Shown here: positions 43,363 to 54,513 of the stretch, one piece after another
How the letters are laid out: each line of letters begins with the position of its first letter
How positions within the stretch are numbered: the stretch's first letter is position 1
From: Diphasiastrum complanatum
Lineage: Eukaryota > Streptophyta > Lycopodiopsida > Lycopodiales > Lycopodiaceae
Reading direction: 5' to 3'
DNA: 64,000 bases
Assembly: GCA_029204225.1 (NCBI GenBank)
Contig: CM055106.1
Span: forward strand, 46,485,180-46,549,179
Notes under the pieces: generated by a model
The model's database searches: none
Told to the model about the DNA's origin: nothing
Seen by the model: the letters and a program-made list of their open reading frames with translations, nothing else
Made by a program: the position numbers and the translations under genes

Positions 43363-44796
43363 TCATAGCAGTATGCTTACCAAATCCATGATAAGTTCTC
43401 TTTGATAGAAATGTTTTCCAAATGCCTTTGAAAAATATTCCACCAACCTGCTACTATGCCAATGTACCTCCTGCTGTTTGATGTCGATCCTGGGTATGCA
43501 AATTCCACGTGCATGAAGTTGGCTGCAAGAAAGACTGAAAAAACTGAGGCTTCCATGCCTCATCATGACCACAAAGATCATAAAGATCAAGATTGTACCA
43601 TGAGCAATATTCAAGATTAAGATACTAGCTTTACTAGTCCAAAAAATATGAACTCTTATCTTTTCTTTTCCATGAAATAAGATCAACAAGGACTCGGCCT
43701 TGTACAATGATGAAGATCTCCTTGGACATGCATGTTGAGGATACTCCTCCTCAAACCTTGACCTCATCACAACTTGATTACTTGCCATAATAATGACTTG
43801 TGATGCACTATGAGACACTGTGCTCTCGGCCACTTCCAAGATAGAAAATAGATCTTCAAAATCAAGAACTTTTCCATGCTCAAACACCTTCAAGATAGAG
43901 AGTGTAAAGGCTATGTAGCCTTCCTTGGTGGATAAGCATCCAACCATGATCCACAGACTAGGATCACCATCCTTCTTTCTTTCCAAGAAACCACATACAA
44001 AGCAATAGTCTTCAAGGACACTGAGGTATACAACCTTAGGCTTATAACTGAACAAGACTTCATAAAGTGCACTCCTTCCATTAGCTTCATAACTCCATAA
44101 AGTTTTGCATGATGGAACATACACATGCACTAAAAAACTTGAAGAGACAAGACACAGCCAAATGTAACTTGTGGATCCATCAATGGTACATGAAAAGCAA
44201 GAAACACCTTCCTTGCTTATTGATAAAGAAAGATGAACATCGGAATGTTCCAACTCCATAGAATGTTCTGTCTTTTTAGAAGACATTAAATATGGATCCA
44301 TAAGTGATTTTGCCATAGAATAAGCCACTCTTGGCTTGATCTCCTTGACTATAATAGGCATAGACCTGAAGTTGGAAATATACAACTTCCTATGCCATAG
44401 CTCCTCCTTGGAAACATAAGTCACCAATGCAGCATCACATAAACTTGAATTTTCATGCACATCTAGCTTGAAAATACCTCCATATCTAGATCCACTTGCA
44501 AGGATCTTATCTTCTTTCTTTATGAAACAACCATTGATATTGAAATCCAGTTCATAACCATCATCTAACAACTTTCCTACACTAATCACACTCTTTGTGA
44601 GATTAGGCACATAGAAAACATTGGAAAGTGTAAAATTCATAGAAGATGTAAGTTTTAAGGAACAGCTTTCAACACCTTCAATTGCACATGCATCACCAAC
44701 TGCTATGTATTTTGATTTCTTAGGATCTAGAACAGATTCAATAGAAACAAAAGAATATTTGGAGCAACTCTTCAAAGCATTAAGCTCTGATACCAT
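43363..44796 (-). pseudogene. C1 protease and collapsed integrase/RNase H frame, 477 aa
   Basis: The C-terminal part of the protease is clear (DACAIEGVESCSLKLTSSMN, LSNVFYVPNLTKSVISVGKL). It is followed by a decayed integrase zinc-finger region (SKEELWHRKL) and the first integrase motif (ELEHSDVHLSLSISKEG), after which the core is scrambled and the second Asp and Glu are not found. Reverse transcriptase is missing. The last residues (QQEVHWHSSRLVEYFSKAFG) resemble the end of RNase H. The frame nonetheless stays open for 477 codons. The ATG lies inside a primer-site-like sequence (44782-44794), and an in-frame stop lies just upstream. Confidence 0.75.
44782..44794 (-). promoter_or_regulatory. 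Ectopic primer-site-like sequence inside C1
   Basis: The minus strand reads CTTCACATGGTATCAGAGCT, the junction of an LTR end and a primer site, in the middle of the C1 protease region. Sequence on both sides is protease-like but in different frames. This looks like a template-switch junction, although chance similarity cannot be excluded. Confidence 0.5.
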
Positions 44797-44829
44797 GTGA
44801 AGTTTTTAGCACACGTGAACTTCACCTGC

Positions 44830-45435
44830 TCCTCCTGCCAATTTGATGGAACCAGAACCTTACGGAAATGCTGAGCAATGGTATGAGTTGTTGCTCCACT
44901 ATCAATATACCATGATACATCATTAAAAGGTAAAGAAGAAAAACTAGACATCAGAAGAGATGCCTCTCCACAACTTGCATGTGAGTCTTCTATGATACAA
45001 CTGGTTTGAACTTCTTGTGTCTTCTTCTTGAAGTTAGAAGGATGAGCTGACTCATCTTCTACTCCACCATAGTCTTTGTTCTTTTCTTTTTTCTTGGTGA
45101 AGGCACGAGAGTACTGGTTCTTACTCCTCTTTCTTGACTTGATCTCGGCTTCGGTTCTTCAGAGTCTCCCAAGTCTCCTTGGTTGAGGTGCATGAACTAA
45201 TCTCTCTCAACATCTCATCAGAGATGTTCAATTTGATGATATGTAGAGCAATTCTTGCTCTCTTCTTGAATCTCTGAGCCTCATCAAAAGCTGCAGGTTC
45301 AACTTCAGTTCCAGTTACAATATCCATTACAACATAGAGAATCAACAAGGATTCTATCCTATCCTTCCAATCTGAATAGTTAAAGGTGTATAGTCTTTCA
45401 CTAGCTTGAAAGAGACAATCTCCTATAGATGCCAT
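44830..45435 (-). pseudogene. C1 gag start and protease active-site region
   Basis: The gag starts at the ATG at 45435 (MASIGDCLFQASERLYTFNY) and continues to TWETLKN, then breaks at about 45150. The rest of gag with its zinc knuckle is deleted. A different frame then leads through a Lys-rich stretch to WYIDSGATTHTIAQHF, where the protease DSG is kept. C1 cannot make a normal nucleocapsid. Confidence 0.75.
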
Positions 45436-46184
45436 GAATGTGAAGACTCTTGTAATTGGACTGCAATATGTTTGAGCTTGTTCCTATCTGACTTAGAGTT
45501 GTTGCTTTCTTTCACTATAGGTATTTTCAAAAAATGTACTATGTGAAACACGTGCAATTGTATTTGAGACAGATCTCAAATATTCCACAAGACAAGCTAA
45601 CTAGATCAGATACACAAAGTGGATTGAGACACTTTGGTTAGTTTGAATCCTACTTTTGGCACGTGTGAAATGCAATAAAAGAAAACACTATTGACACTCA
45701 GAAGGCTCAAAGGGTGTTCAATTACTTCAAACTCAGTCTTGATCTTTAGTTTCTTGTGTAGGATGCTCAAAACAATGAATTCAGAACAAAGTATAATTGA
45801 ATCAAATCAAAATGCTGTCACTCGGATTTTGGACCTATCCCTATCCTCTTTAAGAGCTTATAACTCTTGCTAGACACATCAGATTGATTTGATTTCAATT
45901 TCTATGAAAAGTACTGATCAAATGCTTTCCATCAGGCTATAAGACTACTATCTTTGGATCTATAAGTAAGGAGAACAAAGGGACTGAAAAACTCTGATTT
46001 TCACTTGTGCGAAATTCAAGAATTCCATACTTCCTCAGTTCAGGTATAAAAATTCAGTTCAAGTCCGATTTGATCCAAATACACTTCAGAGAAAAGTTAG
46101 AAAAAGTGCAAAACTGTTTTTTTGCTTGATTTAGCTCTCAGTTTCTTGTACAATCAGAGTTGTTAGCATGCAAAGTTTAATGTG
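45436..46184 (-). other. C1 untranslated leader
   Basis: This lies between the C1 primer site and its gag ATG. No coding motif was found. It carries a CACGTGTGAAAT string near 45660, like that in the LTRs. Confidence 0.6.
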
Positions 46185-46196
46185 GCTCTGATACCA
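46185..46196 (-). promoter_or_regulatory. Primer binding site of C1
   Basis: The plus strand shows GCTCTGATACCA, the reverse complement of TGGTATCAGAGC. It abuts the LTR at 46197, fixing C1's orientation as minus. Confidence 0.85.
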
Positions 46197-46993
46197 TGAC
46201 AAAATTTCTAGAATTCACATGTGTGGGGAATGTCCACAAGAGTGACTGATCTTAATTAAGCTTTGTGATTGGCACTATAACCTGATTCTAGATTGATCAA
46301 CAAAATCTAGTTCAGAAGAAATGGCTAATCCACAATCTACCATGCTAATCCACAGAATATAATAGCAATGAATCAAAGAATGAATAAAAATACAAGATTT
46401 CAATGTATGAGCATTAGCCTCAACATTAGTTAGAGAGAGAGAGAGCTAGAGAGATAACAAGCAATATTTGTTTAGATCCATAATGGCATGAGATAGCTAC
46501 AAAACTTTGGTTCTTCATCATTGATTGTGTGGAGAGCTACACATATTTATGGAGTTTGAGGTAGCCTGAGGTAGAACCATATCTATCCACTCCAAAATGA
46601 CATCTAAAGTGACATCTAGAGTCTATGTGACATTTGTCACTTGTCATGCATGAGATTCTACCAACTTTTTACAAGTGTACTAGTTCTGACTAGAAATGTC
46701 CAAATCATCATGCATGTGTCCATTAAACTTTGTGCATGCCTTGCATGTCACTATGGATCACTTACAATTAATGCATGTGAGTTTCCACGAGTTTCTACAA
46801 GCATAATCATGCTAATTCTATGTCTACAAACTATATGCAAGTTGCATTTATCAAACTAGATAATACATAACCATGTAGCTCGAGTTCTATGTAGGCCAAA
46901 CTTGACATTTTGCATTAATAAGCTACATACTTGCATGGTACAACATTTGTAGCAAGCCAAGAAATCAATATGGATTGTTTTTCAATTTTAACA
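46197..46993 (-). repeat. Shared LTR of C1 and C2, 797 bp
   Basis: On the plus strand it starts TGACAAAATTTCTAG and ends TTTTAACA. It has a primer site on the left and CTCCTCC (purine tract complement) on the right, so it serves as 5' LTR of C1 and 3' LTR of C2. It includes a short GA run near 46434-46446. Confidence 0.85.
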
Positions 46994-47010
46994 CTCCTCC
47001 TAAAAATGAT

Positions 47011-48617
47011 CTATATTGATTTAAACATGGATCTTGGTATAACTCCAAGGTTGGCTCTATGCTTGTTGAAGGAACTTTTCCTCAAAGGTTTGGTGAGCAC
47101 ATCTGCAATGCAAGATGATGTGTCGATGTGCTCCAATTTGATTTCACCTCCAATGAGCTTCTCTCTCACGAAGTGATGTGCAACTTCGATATGCTTGCTC
47201 CTTGCATGAAATATTGCGTTGTTGGCAAGGGCTTGAGCTGAAATGTTGTCACACATGATCATAGATATATTTTCTTCGATAATTATCTTTAGCTCCCTAG
47301 TAACCTCTTGATCCAAAGCACTTCCTTTGTTGTTGTAGTGAGCGCCTTGTACTCAACTTCACATGATGAGAGTGATACAGTATCTTGCTTTTTGGAAAGC
47401 CAAGATATCAAGTTTCCTCCAAGATATATGACATAAGCACTTGTAGATTTTCGATCTACTCTATCACTTGCAAAATTTGAGTCAAAATAACCAATAATAG
47501 AAAGATCTTCACTTTTATACAATAAACCAAAATCAAAAGTTGAAGATATATATCTAACCACTCTCTTGGCCTTTTTCCAATGATAAACTGAAGGATTTTG
47601 CATAGCCTGGCTCAACTTATGAACACTAAAGCGTATGTCAAGTCTAGTTATTGTGAGCCAAATTAAGGAGCCTATAAGAATTCTAAAAAGTGTGATGTCC
47701 TTGAAGGATCTTTCATCACCTTTGTTAGAGTCCTTTACAGTTTGCTCCAAAGGTGTTTCTATACTCTTACAATTCAACATATTGAGCTTTTTTAACATTG
47801 AAAGAGCATACTTAGATTGACATATAAAAGCTTTATCTTTAAGAAAGTCAATCTCTAATCCTAGAATATAGTGAATTTTTCCAAGATCTTGCATCTTGAA
47901 CTCTTTTCCAAGTGCAATCTTGGTTTCCTCAACTAGCTTGATACAACTTCCAGTCAGAATGATATCATCAACATAAATAAGAAGGATGACAATATCTTTA
48001 TCAAAAAACTTGACATTTTAGGAAGGATCATAGTTACTAAGATTAAATCCTAGTGACTCAAGAAAGGTGTTAAGTCGAGAATACCATGACCTTGGAGCTT
48101 GCTTTAATCCATATAAACTTTTGAAGAGCAAGAAAACTTTTCCCTCATTATGGATGAACCCAATAGGTTGATCCATATAGATCTCTTCTTCCAGATAGCC
48201 ATTTAGAAATGCATTAGAAACATCTAGTTGAAGAATTTGCCAATTGAAAAAACAAGCAAGTGAAATTATGATTCTAATTGACACCATCTTTGCAACTGGG
48301 GCAAAGGTCTCCTCATAATCAAGTCCATATACTTGAGCAAATCCTTTAGCACAAAGCCTAGCCTTGTACTTGTTGATTGTGCCATCTTGATTATACTTGA
48401 CTTGAAAAACCCATTTGCAACCAATGGTATGCTTGTTGGATGGAAGATCCACAAGCTTCCATGTATTATTGGCCATCAAAGCATCATATTCTTCCTTCAT
48501 GGCAAGGTACCATTCCTTTGAGTTGATAGCATCATATACATCCTTCGGCTCCTCATGAGAAATAAAATAGGCACAACTGAGTGGAGTTGATTTCCACTTG
48601 CTTTCCTCTATCTTCAT
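47011..48617 (-). pseudogene. C2 reverse transcriptase and RNase H
   Basis: Read on the minus strand from 48617, reverse transcriptase motifs are strong: SKEWYLAMKEEYDALMANNT, FAQVYGLDYEETFAP, LYGLKQAPRSWYSRLN. A stop follows near 48018, and the next stretch contains LLIYVDDIILTGS. RNase H begins after LGLEIDFL (SNFASDRVDRKSTSAY, LSSCEVEYKAL) and shifts frame near 47300. It ends IADVLTKPL and a stop at 47011. Only a few breaks have accumulated, so this is a relatively recent loss. The upstream integrase block lies next to it in the opposite orientation. Confidence 0.88.
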
Positions 48618-48659
48618 AGGTAAGCCTTCTAGGCTCGGATCTTTCTCGTTGAGATCTCC

Positions 48660-49788
48660 TTGGTGAAAAAATTCGAGGTGACTAGTTGTGATGTAAAATT
48701 TAACTCCAATACTTGTTTTATCAAGAAAAAAGATGAGATCCTTGCTGATGGAACTAGATGTGGTGGAATTTTTAAGTTGAATTCTTATGAGAATGCAAAC
48801 CTTTGTGAAGTTGCTTTGTTATCTAAGGAGGAGCTATGGCATAGAAGGTTGGGACATCCCAACTTTACATCTATGTCTTCTATGGTTAAGAAGGAGAAGG
48901 CTTTTGGTCTTCCAAAATCTCTTTCTAAAGATTTCAAGCCTTGTGGGGCTTGTGCCATTGCAAAGTCACACAGAAAGCCATATCAAAAGTCTTTTATAAA
49001 GACTACTTATCCATTGTAACTCATACATTCAGATGTACATTTTTCCTCTTCTAAAAGTATTGGTGGTGCAACATGTTTTGTCACCTTTATTGATGACTTT
49101 ACTAGATACACTTGGCTGTATCTACTTTCTTCAAAGGCTATGGTTTTTGATCACTTTCTTATCTTCAAAGCTTATGTAGAGAAACAGTTTTCTTGCAAAG
49201 TTAAAGCTTTAAGATGCAATGGAGGAGGTGAATATATCTCCAACAAGTTTCATAATTATTGTGAAGGTGAAGGAATAAAGAGAGAATTTTCTTGTGCCTA
49301 TTCTCCATCCCAAAATGGAGTAGCTGAGAGGAAAAACAGATCTTTATGTGAATGTGCTAAAGCAATTCGAGTAGCAGCTTCTTTGCCTATTGAATATTGA
49401 GGTGAAGCTATAAACTGTGCAAACTATTTGTGCAATAGATTATTTCACAATGCTCTTGCTGTAAAAACACCTTTTGAAGTCTTGTTTCAGAAAAAACCTA
49501 AGGTAGATCACCTTAGAGTTTTTGGTTGTACTTGCTTTGTTGATATGCCCTTGGAAACAAGGAAAAGAGATGATCCTAATTTTGTTAAAGGGATCATGGT
49601 TGGATATGCATCCAACAAGAAAGCTTACATGATCTATGTTCCCTCTACCTCAACTACAATTGAGAGTAGAGATGTGATATTCCATGAAGATCAAAAATAC
49701 ATTCTTGAGAAGGCCGAGTTCAAAGATTCTCACAAAGATACTCCAATCATCACCCTTGAAGATCATCATGGAGAGATGGGGCCGAGAG
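48660..49788 (+). pseudogene. C2 protease end and integrase, inverted relative to the rest of C2
   Basis: Plus-strand translation reads the end of protease (VKKFEVTSCDVKFNSNTCF), the integrase zinc finger (LWHRRLGHPN, CGACAIAKSHR), HSDVH, YTWLYLLSS, the region of the second catalytic Asp as RCNGGGEY, then PSQNGVAERKNRS, RLFHNALAVKTPFEVLF and HLRVFGCTCF. Nonsense codons occur after TTYPL (49017-49019) and PIEY (49398-49400). The second catalytic Asp appears replaced by Asn. Flanking gag/protease and reverse transcriptase segments of C2 are on the minus strand, so this block was flipped. Both breakpoints fall inside coding sequence near 48660 and 49788. Confidence 0.88.
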
Positions 49789-50290
49789 CAACTTTCCCAC
49801 ACTACTATTAAGTTCTTTGTAAGTTTTGAAATGAAAAGAACATTAGAAAGTGCAAGAACTTTTGAAGAAGCAAGTTTCAATGGAATGTTGCCAATTCCTT
49901 CTATTGGACACTCATGATCATTAGCTGTGTAAATAGATCTCTTGAGTCCTTTGAAAAGTAAGATTGAGTCAAATGACTCCTTTGAACAGCACATATGTGA
50001 AGAGGCTCCACTATCTATGTACCAAGCTCCATCTTTCTTGAAAGGTGATGAAGAAAAACTGGACACCATAAGTGATCCTTCTCCATCACTTGCAACAGAA
50101 TCTTCTTCAATCTCTTTGGAGAGATTAGCTTGCTTGAGTTGGTTTTTCTTCTTAAAGCAATTAGAGACAGCACATACTTAGATGCACTCTCTTCACTTCT
50201 TTGGAAACTTTGGAAAATCTGATTCCTAAGAGTGAGTATTCTAGAAGTATTCTTTGCTTCATAGATGGTCTTTAGTGCATTAGCGTCATC
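49789..50290 (-). pseudogene. C2 gag remnant and protease start
   Basis: On the minus strand, gag from the middle onward (ALKTIYEAKNTSRILTLRNQ, FQSFQRSEESASKYV) starts abruptly near 50290. The zinc-knuckle part is lost, and the protease follows (FKKDGAWYIDSGASSHMCC, IYTANDHECPIEGIGNIPL, LSNVLFISKLTKNL). Homology ends at about 49789, where the inverted block begins. The gag N-terminus, leader and 5' LTR are missing. Confidence 0.82.
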
Positions 50291-50392
50291 ACGAAAATAG
50301 TCGAAGCTAGTAGATTTGATTGAGAGCATAGATTACATGTTACTTTGTGAGCATTTAGGACGACATAAACTGGGTGGCATACAAGGGTAACT

Positions 50393-50812
50393 TTGATCAA
50401 TATTCACTATTCCAATTGGTTTATGGTCAAGATTCTGTATTGCCAATAGAGGTTTTGGTACCATCTTTGTAGGTTTCCACCACACAACGTTTTGATGACC
50501 CCAAATCTTATGCCATGAAGCATGACATAAACTTTGCAAGATGTGCCTATTAGCAATGCATGCACTTGCCGATGAAAAAGCACTTCACAAAACTAAGACG
50601 ATCAAGGAAAAATTGAAGGTCCCAAGAAGATGTAGTCCTCATATACAAGACTAAGCCGATCAAGAAAAAATTCAAGTTCATGGGTGAAGGTTCGTACCGC
50701 ATCAAGGAGATTCTCATCCATGGAGCCGTGACTCTTCAACAACTAGATGAAACTCCATTCGATACACCCATCAACAATAGCCGATTACGTAAGTATTGGC
50801 CACCGCAATGAT
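50393..50812 (+). pseudogene. Ty3/gypsy integrase C-terminus (element G1)
   Basis: Plus-strand translation gives FQLVYGQDSVLPIEVLVPSL, the well-conserved end of a gypsy integrase core. After a gap with stops comes FKFMGEGSYRIKEILIHGAV and LDETPFDTPIN with RLRKYW. This is the usual ending of Athila/Tat-type integrases. Several stops are present. It is in the same orientation as the G1 LTRs and is followed by an extra reading frame before the 3' LTR. Confidence 0.78.
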
Positions 50813-51738
50813 GTAGACAAAGTAGGATACCTACTTGTGGATAATACACAACCCAAGATCTTACATTACCACAAGTAGACATTACAAACCAAATCTAAAC
50901 ATCAACATCCATGAGCCATCAAGTGGTAGATAAACATCATCAAAAAGTAGTTGAGAACTGATAGTGCCAATCAGACTTGACAATTTCAAGCCTGATCTGA
51001 CAAAGTAATGATGAAATGGCTTCCAAACCATGATAAGAACCCTCGCAGATCTCACCATAAGTAGGTCTCACCCAGATGGACCTCTAGTGAGCTCGGCGAA
51101 GGTTACTTATAAAAAAATAGTCAAAAAATGGACCTTGAGAGAGTTCAATCAGAGGCAAACTTCAGAACCCTTGCGATCAAAATCATCAAACCAACTTTTG
51201 CAAGTAGCATAAACTTAAATTAGGATAGTCCAATTGACTTGCCTCTAGGTTTAGTTTGTAGAAAAAGATTGTCAAGAGGAAGTTGTGTGAGATCTCCTTT
51301 CCTGCGTCTAGTATTGAACCCTCACCAGACATTCGTAGGTTATCAAAATTAGCTTCTGAACTGTTGGGACCTTAGAATATTTTTAAGAAGATCCCTACAA
51401 AATTTGGCAATGAACTGAGCTCTGGAAAGTGCACTTTGTCTAATACGCCCTCTAATTCTTTGCTATAAAAGCAGGGAATTCAACTCATTTAACACTTTGC
51501 CTAGTGAAGCTCTTGCCGAATTTTCATTGAATTTTCAACTGTTTCTAAACACTCTCAAAACTTGCACACTATCTTCTTAGCTTACAACCACACGTCCAAC
51601 TTTATTCTTGCCAGTTCCACTCTATTCTCTCAAAAATCACCCATTCCAACCCTCTCTTCCTCTTTTCCAATCCTCCTTTAACCAAGCCTTTCCAGAACCA
51701 AACTGATCAACCATTATTTCTTTTCATCCTCAACTATT
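50813..51738 (+). other. Spacer between G1 integrase and its 3' extra frame
   Basis: No coding motif was found. The final ~240 bases (51500-51738) are rich in C and T with few G, as in plant 5' leaders. They follow a TATA-box-like TATAAAA at 51464-51470. Confidence 0.5.
51464..51470 (+). promoter_or_regulatory. Candidate internal TATA box
   Basis: TTTGCTATAAAAGCAGGG resembles a plant core promoter. It lies about 275 bases before the ATG of the extra frame at 51739, with a pyrimidine-rich leader between. It might drive a separate transcript for that frame. Confidence 0.4.
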
Positions 51739-52656
51739 ATGGCTTATTCCACCAACCCAGACAACACCCCCTCTAGCCCATCTGACGAGGTTGATATCTC
51801 CCAGGTCGCCCGCCACACCATTCCTGCTACCACCCATATCTTTGACCTCTCGACTGACACCCAGATCACTCCATCGATCCAGACAGCCCAATCACTCCTA
51901 CAAGCAATGGAAATCTATTCCCAATTTTTTACATGTGCCTTGAATCTAGACTTTGTCGTCCATGCCTTTATAACCTGGGATGAAGATAAATCTAGATTCT
52001 ATATCCTATATCAAGGAACCACACATCGAGTGCGTGTAAACCCAGAATCCTTAGCTACCATTGGAAATCATTTCCAAGGATAGAACAAATTCATCCCATC
52101 GCCAAGCCCCTACCACCATCTCACTCTTCTTGGAATCCTCTATACCCAGAGTTCACACGAACGATGTGTATCTGGAGGACATCAAGGCATATGTGGCCAG
52201 CTGTGATCATTGCGAATAGATTCCCTCTGCATCCCCATTCCACAGCATAAAAAGTGGGCACATAGCAGAATTCCTTTGGACCAAATAACCATCAAACCAT
52301 TAACTGGCCAAAGATCTGCTTACAGTATGGTTGGGGCACGGACGCCAATAGGGCTCTCGTCCAATTTTTAGTAATATATCAAGTGCTTGGATCCAATAGT
52401 TCGTGAGACAATAGAATTTGCCCGTGACTTGGCATTTTTTATGAAGGTTCCCACCAACGATGTTTTTCCACCAATATGTTTTGATCCTAATAAAGCCATG
52501 ACATCTAACAACATCGAAGACCAACTCCCAATGGCGTGCCTGTATTATAGAGCGACAATGTTTGGTCAACCATGGCCCGATAAATTCCAGACATGGATTG
52601 AGGTTGAAAAATGTTCATTCGATTTTTTTCCCACTTGCAAAGGAGCACAACTATGA
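51739..52656 (+). pseudogene. G1 3'-terminal extra reading frame, unknown protein
   Basis: It starts MAYSTNPDNTPSSPSDEVDI and is open to a stop at 52081. After frame changes it continues around 52387-52656 with VRETIEFARDLAFFMKVPTN, PPICFDPNKAMTSNNIEDQL and FQTWIEVEK. The block FDPNKxM-S-IxDQLPxA recurs in the G2 elements at 61629 and 62890, also just before an LTR. I know no function. Additional frames between pol and the 3' LTR are typical of the Athila/Tat/Ogre group of gypsy elements. Confidence 0.65.
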
Positions 52657-52769
52657 GTGACTTGAATTTATGCAACAAGTCACCGGCTACCTAATAAGCA
52701 TCGTCGTGAGTTCTAGAGTTTCTGTTAGCTCCAGTGTCGAGGGACAGACACTATTCATGTCAGGGGCCC

Positions 52770-53511
52770 TGTTGTGGAAAATATGTCTATATAAATAAAT
52801 GGGCCCATCAAGAATAAAAAATACTTTAGGGTCATGACATCCTGCATGCATAAGCTCATAACCCAATGAACCCATTTGTAAAGTGTAAGTTACTGTAATA
52901 TAGTATAAAATAGACTAGGGTCTTGTAAATAAAATAATAGAAAAAGCCCAAAGTCTAAGTTATAGAGTTCTAAGTTAGAGTCAAAGTCAAAATGGTGGTA
53001 GGTGAGATGTGTGTGCACCTTAGGATCTTGTTTTGTCTGAAGGGATTGGATTTCAATCCTCGTCTCAATGAAGTAGCCAATGCTAACAAAGGGGAAAGGC
53101 CTCCCCAAGAATATAAAGACACCTCTTGTACTCATTTTTCTATGCTTAATTGAGAGAAAAAAACTACCATTTTGGTGTCTACTAGCATCCTCATGTGCTT
53201 CGCTTCCCATTCTAATGCTATTGTGATGGTTGCAATTTCTTATGATTTTGCTATTTCCATTGTTTAAGTGATTTTGATTGCTTCTGCATTAGAGTAGTGG
53301 CATGAGAAAATCTAACTCTCTCTCTTTGCTCTCTTTCTAATCACTTGTGGAGTAATTAGGTGGATAGAATTAGTAGGAATGAGTGAGGTAGTGATAAGAT
53401 AGGGAAACTACAAAATATGCAACTAGTTTTAAGTTAGAGCTCTATCCTAGCGATCTAATCCCCTTTTGCCCAGGCGGAGGGGCTACTCACCATCTAGATC
53501 TATAACCAACA
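52770..53511 (+). repeat. Gypsy-type LTR, family G1 (3' copy)
   Basis: It starts TGTTGTGGAAAATATG after a purine-rich CAGGGGCC and ends AACCAACA with no primer site following, as expected for a 3' LTR. It is clearly related to 23950-24690 but has many substitutions and indels. Five bases after it are ATTCC, against ATTCT before the 5' copy. Confidence 0.8.
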
Positions 53512-53539
53512 ATTCCAAGACTAAGTGAATCTTGTTAAT

Positions 53540-53940
53540 GGTGCATATGCAGTGTGCGCCAGAAAGCACTAAAAGTTGATATAGGTATTTATTACTTGAA
53601 TTTGATTTCAACATTCTCCTTTATAACATTGAAGACATTGATTTTAAGTAAAAGAGTGTTATGGACATGCAGTCCATGCATTCTTGACATTTCAAGCTTT
53701 TGATTTGCAGGAATAATTAACGCCATTTAAAATAAATGGGGCTATATACTTGAGCACAATATTATTGGAAGAAATATCGTCATTCCTTGTTGACCTATTT
53801 TTTGTTAAGCCCTATTCTAAAGAATATAAATGGATGACAAAAGCATTGATTTCGGGACACTCAGATTTCCATTGGAAAATCATAATGGATATCTTTGGGG
53901 GAAGTCTACATGTACTATCGACAGTTCATGTTCATTGAGT
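53540..53940 (+). other. Unidentified exon-like segment
   Basis: A stretch reading LLEEISSFLVDLFFVKPYSK then EYKWMTKALISGHSDFHWKI follows a plausible splice acceptor (TTTGATTTGCAG, ending at 53711). It ends at a stop at 53936. The wording is protein-like rather than random, but I do not recognise it. It could be a terminal exon of a host gene or a pseudogene. Confidence 0.35.
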
Positions 53941-54513
53941 TTTCTTAGTTAGAGATTGCTTAAACATGGTCTTTAGATGTCTTTTCAAGTTGCATGCAAT
54001 GATTTTACTACAATAGTGTTCTTAACTAGAGTGTTCTTAGTTGGAGACTTCTATTCCATTAACACTTAGTGTCTTTTGGTATCTCATGTGATGCCAAATC
54101 TTTGGTTGAGTTCATAACATCTGCCCCCCAGTGATCTTTATGTATATGTTTGTGTATATTCCTTTAAGGATCTGATATCTTTTGGGTAAGCACAAAAATT
54201 GTCCTACTATTAGGAATTACTCTACAACAATTTACAGATATAGGTAGATCCATACCAGCACCTTATAACAGATTTTGTTGCTAACATTCCAAAGGTTCGA
54301 GAGGAAGATTAGAATCCTGTTGCACCATTTGGTAGATAATTGCTTGCTCGCTTGACAATCTAAATTTATGACCAGAAATACCTCACAAGGAAGCTTTGGC
54401 ATGAGATACACATACGAACTTCGAAAATCAACGAAAGCTCACAAACATCATATTCTTCCAACTCTGCAAAATCTTAGTTCAAAACACATCCGCTTTCTGG
54501 AAAAGCTACTGTA
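53941..54513. other. Intergenic DNA, no gene recognised
   Basis: This is AT-rich sequence without a supportable feature. The part next to 54514 should hold the 3' untranslated region of the minus-strand OMA1-like exon. Confidence 0.4.

Larger units (their letters stand above)
36668..50290 (-). mobile_element. Tandem pair of copia derivatives C1 and C2 sharing one LTR
   Basis: Both internal regions run on the minus strand. C1 lies at 43268-46196 (between its left LTR and the 46197-46993 LTR), and C2 at 46994-about 50290. The shared LTR has a primer site on its left side (46185-46196, belonging to C1) and a purine tract on its right side (from 46994, belonging to C2). That is the arrangement left by recombination between LTRs of tandem copies. 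C2 has lost the 5' LTR and the gag start. The C2 integrase block is inverted. Element B (37045-43192) is a later insertion and is not part of this unit. Confidence 0.75.
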
